A stretch of 64,000 nucleotides of DNA, taken from assembly GCA_964020155.1 (NCBI GenBank), contig OZ026554.1, positions 2,192,049 through 2,256,048 of the forward strand, read 5' to 3'. The notes under the pieces were generated by a model. That model saw only the letters and a program-made list of their open reading frames with translations, made no database searches and was not told the DNA's origin. Positions 58,060 to 64,000 of this stretch are shown here, piece after piece. The stretch's first letter is position 1. Every line of letters starts with the position of its first letter. The position numbers and the translations under genes were made by a program. The stretch is from Chondrilla cf. caribensis (taxonomy: Eukaryota > Porifera > Demospongiae > Chondrillida > Chondrillidae).

Positions 58060-58104
<45 letters not shown>

Positions 58105-58428
58105 GGTGGGAGCATGCATGTGTGTGGATACTGGAATTCATGGTTGTATAAGTGCTCACCAACACAAATTTAAAGAATTGCTCATAAGAACATTAATGGT
58201 TGCAAGACATTTTCGAATGGATAACTGTACAGTGTACAGAGATGACAGAAAATGTTTCAATGCAAAGAAGAGACTGAACAATACTTATTGGAATGTACTG
58301 ACTAGAAGTCTGTGTCAACTGAACCCCTACAGCTGCTAGCAGCTGCAGATAGCAGTAATATACAGTTATTATGGACACACCCACTAACAGAGTTATAGGA
58401 GTAAAGTTTTGTAGGAATCATTCAATGC

Positions 58429-58461
<33 letters not shown>

Positions 58462-59339
58462 TATATCAATCTTTTATTCCTTCATTCCAACATATTCTGT
58501 ACTTCCAAGAAATATCCTCTTTTCTGCCAACGAGTCATTCTATGACGTAACGTCATTTTCTCTTTTCCCAATCATTTTTTTCCTACAGTACAGTCGGACA
58601 GCGGTCTCCATGCATAGTATTTTAGAAGTTGCAAATCACAATTTAAAGGGGAAATTTGCCAACAAAATCAAACAGTCATGGCATACCCAGGCAACACCAT
58701 GAATATCCTCTTAATCAGTGAAATGAAGGTCAACATATGGAATATGATGTTGTCACGTTGAATGATTCCTAAGGCTGCTGCTGCCTCTGCAAAGAATGTT
58801 TTTCCTTCTATCACCATCAGTAAAGCCTTTTTTGGATCGATCTGTGTTAGCAGGTGACATAATTTGCATATTCAACAAACCTACACCATTCATTATTGAT
58901 CTCTGACAATTGGTATGAAAAAGGAATTAGGATATTCCCATGTAGCTAGCCTCCTTGTGCTGGTGTAGTCTTTTAAGTACTATGTAACGGATGCTGGTGC
59001 TTTAATGTTAAAATTACCGCTTACCGCAAATTAATTAGTCACTCTATTTGGCAGGTCAAGCATATATGCATAGATAATTCTTGCCTCTTTCCGCAATGTA
59101 TTGCGCAATAAAATATAACCATTACGTCATCTTCTCGATTAGTGTACAGATATCCAGAGCTCTTCACAGGAAGACTGCATGCATTAAGATTATTCAAATT
59201 CCACCTAGTATGAAATAACTTTAAAACTTGGGCTGTTTATTTTTTACCAAACATATTTTAAAAAAGGTCTCCGACTATAGGTATTGTCCAGGATATAGTG
59301 TACCTATACCCTTCAGTCAACTGGAAAACTATATGTACC
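57786..59339. repeat. Intergenic sequence, unit B
   Basis: Copy of 46206-47812 with shorter GA (57811-57833) and GT/GGGT (58056-58110) tracts and a longer CA tract (58432-58459). No gene. Confidence 0.55.
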
Positions 59340-59615
59340 TAGTTCCTGAGTTCATTCAACCCAGTGCTACAGACAACCACTACTCTAGTGGCTGTAGTGC
59401 TCACTGTCACGATAACAACTGCACTAACGTTCTCTCTACTGCCGAAGGTACACCCACTGACATCCACCGAGCCCCACTCTCCTGGAACTCCCTTGGACTC
59501 TCCACAGGTCCTCTTCGCCTGGGAATTGGGATGTAACCTCAGACTAGCAAGTGAACACTGTACGGATTCCGTAACACTCAGTGGAATAGAGGACCACTCG
59601 AGATCGGAAATTCGA
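59340..59615 (-). pseudogene. Sushi-like pseudo-exon, copy 3
   Basis: Unit B copy of 47813-48079. A short replacement near 59483-59500 changes the residues before G-E-W-G-S-V-D-V-S-G, and the last cysteine codon has become TAC/Tyr. The sequence continues without the Tigger-like element. Confidence 0.35.
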
Positions 59616-60429
59616 TATATGGGACAACAGTTTGGAGTTCCCTCTTGGATGGTGCACAGCCATCACAGTAGATCTGTCCTCCCATAACGTTCTGGATTGA
59701 AATACGGTATTGTATGCCCATTGTGAGAATTTTATTCACTCACAGCATGCAGGATCATTGGGAAGAGAACTCCACAATGCGATGTGGGAGCTTCCTAAAT
59801 TTGCTACATAGCCTACAAACTACATAGCCAGACAAAGTCTGCTGGGGTTCTTGAAGCATGTATATATGCACACAAAATGGAGTTTATTACACGCACATTG
59901 ACTTGAAGGGATTCACAGGCTTCCACCAGGAGACCTGACTGTAACCGCCACCTACTCCATTCTAACAGGAGACCTGCAATACTTACTTGAAAGAGTAAGT
60001 GCAGTCCATTTGTCAATGAAGCAGTTGCGTCGGCGAGAGGATTTGAAGTCCCCCTACGGTACAAATGGCCAATAATAGTATTCAGAAATACTCACAACTG
60101 CATCTTAGACAACTCAAAGACCTTTAATAAACACGGTAATAAGGCAGGCTAATAGAGGCTAGGTTGCCATTTGCTCCTTGAGATTATTGTATATTCATGC
60201 AATAGTTTATATATATTCAGTCATACATAATGTTCGGCCTTGCCACTTGCAAGGGGCAAGCAGAAGTAAACCCTGATTTAGCATAGAATCATAGACAGTC
60301 GTCCCACTTGTGTGGGACTCGATTTGGCTTGTCCGAAGGGATAACTGAGAACTACAAGTCATAATTAGATTGGCAGTTTGAACATTAATTAGTAATGATA
60401 AACAGGTGAGCTCTGAATTATCACATTCA
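59616..60429. repeat. Intergenic block, unit B
   Basis: Copy of 48891-49780 with a deletion of about 115 bp near 59807 relative to unit A. It diverges from unit A after GGCAGTTTGAACAT (about 60385). Confidence 0.5.
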
Positions 60430-60860
60430 GTCAGGTGTACCATACCGTCTTTTTTGATGTTGATGGTGCTGGAGTTGTCCTTTTGCGGAATGTGACCCTA
60501 TAAACCTACAAGACAATGGTGAAGCATCTTGTGAGGGTAGAGTGTCCCATCTGTTTTCCTTAATTTGGATACGAACCTGCAGAGGCACTTGCACACCACC
60601 ATCTTGTTGTGACGGAATAGGATGTTGTCGGGTACATTGTCGTTGGAAAAAAGACTGTTTCTGTTCTTCACCCAGTCCTCGCTTTCCCATTTCTGTGTGT
60701 CCTTGGCGTTGGCAGCAGGTACAAAACCACGGCAATGGCCTTCAAATCCATTGTCTCTAACATCGAACCTAAACGTGAGCCAATTTTGATGGGGGGCATA
60801 TTCTCCTTTGGCATCTTGCAGATGACAAGCTTGGAATGACCCATGTTTTTCAACAGGCCT
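60430..60860 (-). pseudogene. Crypton/ZMYM-like (DUF3504-type) recombinase relic, copy B
   Basis: The minus strand encodes, with one shift and one stop, a segment with F-D-V-R-D-N-G-F-E, then D-T-Q-K-W-E-S-E-D-W, N-V-P-D-N-I-L-F-R-H-N, L-C-R-F-V-S-K-L-R-K-T-D-G-T-L-Y-P-H-K-M-L, L-V-G-L, a stop, and I-N-I-K-K-D-G-M-V-H-L. The pattern 'L..FV...RK.DG..YP..ML...L.GL' is characteristic of the DUF3504 region of ZMYM/QRICH1-type proteins, which derive from Crypton tyrosine-recombinase transposons. The catalytic arginine and tyrosine boxes are not present. Unit A retains only the first half. Confidence 0.5.
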
Positions 60861-61090
60861 CTATAATAGCCCGTGCATTTTGCATTTCATATTAGAGGCC
60901 AGTTACTGTATAGAATTGTTAGGGCGTTTTGCTTTTACTAACCGAGACCCGAGGGTGCAAAGCACCTGATACCCTCTAAACTCTATATGGTGACTACTAC
61001 ATACATCTTCACATAGAGTGCTTGTGGACTCATTATATAATAATAATTATTTGGAATCATAAAAAAACAGGACATGATAATCCACATTCA

Positions 61091-61123
<33 letters not shown>

Positions 61124-63062
61124 ACACACACACCAATACAAAGTGGTCATCTTGTCACTCCATCCATTCAGATACAAAGTCTCACTGCATGGTTTTCTAT
61201 CTGCAGATCAACTGACATGGAACACATCATCTGTATACAGGAACAACATTAATGTGTGTGTGTGTGTACATATAATAGCATATAGTACATAGGGCAAAAT
61301 GGCTTCACTGCAAGGTTTTGCTTAATTGATTTAACATGCAGTCATGTAAGGGTTCTATATTTACTTAGTGTGCACATTGTCAGGCAAGAGTGTGTGCATA
61401 ATAGAGGCAAGTTTGTCATTTGCTCTTTGTAATTATTTTATATCAGATGATAGTGTATATATATTCAATTTGGCTTGTCTCATATGCGTCAGACAGGATG
61501 ACTGATAACTACAAGTTACAATTGGTTTGGCATTTTGAATATAGAATACTTGTTCAATGGTAATGGCTATGAACATTGTGAAGTGATATGAACTGCCAGT
61601 AGTAACACAAAAGGCATGACACAAAGGTGAATACACTGGGTGATGGTCTCCTTCATACAGAAATGGTATAGTACTAAGGATGAAATGATACAGAGAGAAT
61701 CCCTACGATTACATGCACTGTCTATCACAACACATGCACATGCATACACAATGTCAATGCACATACATAGGGCATACTCATGGATGGACAACACTGTTAT
61801 ACACACATAACAAGAGGCCACACAAGTTAGATTGTTGGCCATCCCATTATGGGAGGCCACATAAGTGAACATGCATGTTGATCACAACATTCATGAGAGG
61901 CCTATCTTTGCATGCTATAATACAAGAGGTTAAACAGGTAAGCTCCGAATTATCACATTCAGGTAGCTGCACCATGTGCTTGTTGACCAATCACAAACCG
62001 AACACTGCATGCACAGTGCTGCAGTTTGATCACCAGCCTTGAATGTGTACTAGCACCAATGAATAGTTAAAATGAACAACGGATGGTTTTTGGCCTAACA
62101 CGTATCTGCACTCCACATGTGATTTGCAGGTGACCAAACATGTTTTTTTAATGTTGCAGGATAGTGCAATCCCTATATCCTTCATTCGCCATTGAACATT
62201 TTTAAATACATGTTCACATGGAGTACTAGTGCTAGCGGACTCTAAAAAATTTGGAATGACAAAACTAGCACATGATAAATATATGCATCCGCATTCATGC
62301 ACCCACATATAACACATGATAATATAAGCACCACATATCACATACATACAAAAGAAATCATGTGACTTCATCCATTCAAATACTATTATTCTCACTGCTT
62401 TTCAATCAGCAGATTAACTAACATGGAACACATCATCTGTATACAGAAACAGTATGCATAATATCAGTATTGTAGAGGTAGTTACTGCGTTCATCTATAT
62501 TATTGTTATCATGCTTGTGCTTGTGTAAATATATTATACAGTGGTGATTGGAAGTAATGATACAAAAAATCACCGGGCACTCTCATTTGCTCGTACATAT
62601 ACTCTAACCCTTCTTTGCAAGTTTACATAGCATAATATGCTATGTAAACTTGCATGATCCAGCACAACAATATTAGCATGCAACAACCAAAAGGTCACAT
62701 CAAAATTAATTATCACAATGTTATGGTGAATGCATATTTAGACAAGGTGTCTTGCTAATAGTGTTAACATGCAATCGTACAAGTGATGTTTGCTACTTTA
62801 GTTAGAAGCCCATGCATGATGATGATGATGACATATATATATCATCAACTAGTACTCAACCTACCATTGCCTCCACTCACTGTTTGGCACAAATGAGCAA
62901 TAGATGAAAACCAAAATGGGAGATAGGAAATGCAAGCCATTGTCTTGCATCCTTCCCAAAGTGAATACACAACACTCAAGTTTATAACTATAAATGCAAG
63001 TTTCACTTGTATATATACATGTGTGCTTGCATTCATTTATGTGTACGTACAATGTAGAGTGT

Positions 63063-63106
<44 letters not shown>

Positions 63107-63739
63107 ATGTATGAAATGGAATTTAATGCAATTGAATGGGGTTAATGCTCAGCTCTGCAACTAGGCCCGCTATTATATGAACCTGGGGGCGACAGACACA
63201 CATGGTTCAGTGCATGTCATGTCCAAGGAGGAGTTCACGATGTGATCACCCTGATACATGTACCTGGAAGGTAAGGTTTTAGGTGGATTATGGGTGCCAA
63301 GGGGGAGGGTGAAGCCTCCCACCTGCATGCTCACACATTCATAGTTTGGTGGAGGAGCAAAGGACATTAATTTGAATGTACATAATGTATGCCTGCATAT
63401 GCACACTGGTGTGTGTAGGTGAATATGAATACATATAATAGATTGTGCAAAATGGCTTCACTTATAAGGTTTCATTTAATTGAGTTATCATGCAGTCATA
63501 CAAGGATCTAATATTTAATTAGTGTGTTCATTGTCAGGTAAGAGTGTGTGCATGTATTCTATGCCCTTAGCCTAACTTGCCTGATTCAGCACAAGATTAC
63601 CATCACAACAATATTAGCATGCAGCTACAAAATGTCAAATCAAGGCAAGAATGAAATTTAATGTAAGTGTCAACTGTATACATGTACATTTGCAATTGTT
63701 TTTGTTTGTGCACATGTGTATGTGACACAGACATATTTG
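60861..63739. repeat. Intergenic repeats upstream of the predicted next gene
   Basis: The general upstream blocks in the order seen before genes 1, 3 and 5, but with about 1.2 kb extra relative to unit A between 61400 and 62640. It includes a CA-CG-CA tract (61091-61132) and a (GT)n tract (63065-63105). The word AACATGGAACACATCA occurs at 61216 and 62420. No gene is visible. Confidence 0.5.
61091..61132. repeat. CA-CG-CA alternating purine-pyrimidine tract
   Basis: A run of CACACA, then seven CG dinucleotides (CGCGCGCGCGCGCG), then CACACA again. All 42 bases alternate purine and pyrimidine. Confidence 0.9.
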
Positions 63740-64000
63740 AGTATAGTACACAGATGGGATAAATATGTACAGCAACCTTGAAAGGGATGGAGAGTGCATA
63801 TCAAAACTCAGTTCAACTAGAAGATGATGAACCACATCAGTTCATTCATGTGGTGACTGAGTTGCTCTCTTGAGGTACATTGATAGTAGGGTCCACATTC
63901 AGAATCCTTGCTTCACACAGTATCCAACCAAACACCTACACAGGGGAAAACTGACAATAAGCAACACATTAGAAGCCTTATGACATATCATGTGTGTGAC
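63740..64000 (+). promoter_or_regulatory. Distal upstream block of a predicted sixth gene
   Basis: From GTACACAGATGGGATAAATA through CAGTTCAACTAGAAGATGAT and CACACAGTATCCAACC to the window end, this is the distal block that lies about 0.4-1.4 kb before exon 1 in genes 1-5. By analogy with gene 5 (52720 to 53202), an exon 1 is expected within about 0.3-1 kb past the right edge. Confidence 0.55.

Overview
The window is nuclear DNA of an early-branching marine animal, with a demosponge as my best but unproven guess. The reasons are AT-rich sequence, GT-AG introns, very abundant (GT)n/(CA)n microsatellites, several families of decayed cut-and-paste DNA transposons, and short secreted collagens without a recognisable C-terminal NC1 domain. 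I saw no rRNA or tRNA genes, CRISPR arrays or bacterial operons.

The live content is a head-to-tail array, all on the + strand, of five complete two-exon genes for one family of secreted short collagens: gene 1 (10274-14579), gene 2 (22922-26017), gene 3 (29130-32282), gene 4 (42000-44776) and gene 5 (53202-56358). A nonsense- and frameshift-damaged collagen exon ('gene 0', 4366-4950) and a 33-codon collagen relic (18028-18126) show earlier members. A repeat of the upstream block at the right edge (63740-64000) predicts a further gene just outside the window. In every gene exon 1 is exactly 244 coding bases: a signal peptide and a coiled coil. Its donor is phase 1 and joins a single large exon with a basic furin-like site (R-M-R/K-R), a C-x-C knot and an uninterrupted or nearly uninterrupted Gly-X-Y domain. 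Predicted lengths are 505, 401, 362, 419 and 353 aa. The N-terminal module is almost identical between genes while the collagen exon varies by expansion and contraction of repeat modules.

Each gene sits in a repeated intergenic unit: upstream blocks, a conserved proximal promoter with a TGTGGT-T-ACCACA palindrome, exon 1, an intron of about 1.5-2.8 kb, the collagen exon, and a conserved downstream block. The most recent duplication is direct. The sequence from about 42346 is repeated from about 54023, some 11.7 kb further on, with both ends inside intron 1, so gene 5 combines an exon 1 and an exon 2 from different units.

The spaces between genes hold transposons, several dated against empty sites in the paralogous unit. 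They are a 1.06-kb THAP-domain foldback element (11539-12596), a TAGTCT...AGACTA family carrying RecQ-like helicase fragments (16096-17097, 29737-30105 and three short copies), a Tigger/pogo-like element with CENP-B-type DNA-binding remnants (48080-48890), a hAT-like MITE (51420-52013), a 0.55-kb MITE (33021-33570), and a ~4.86-kb TIR element with dense ACGG/CCGT subterminal motifs, exon-like remnants and a 79-bp minisatellite (34733-39590). Minus-strand relics of an Ig/Sushi-type receptor gene and of a Crypton/ZMYM-like recombinase domain also occur. All coordinates and translations were read by eye; family names rest on motif recognition, not on searches.
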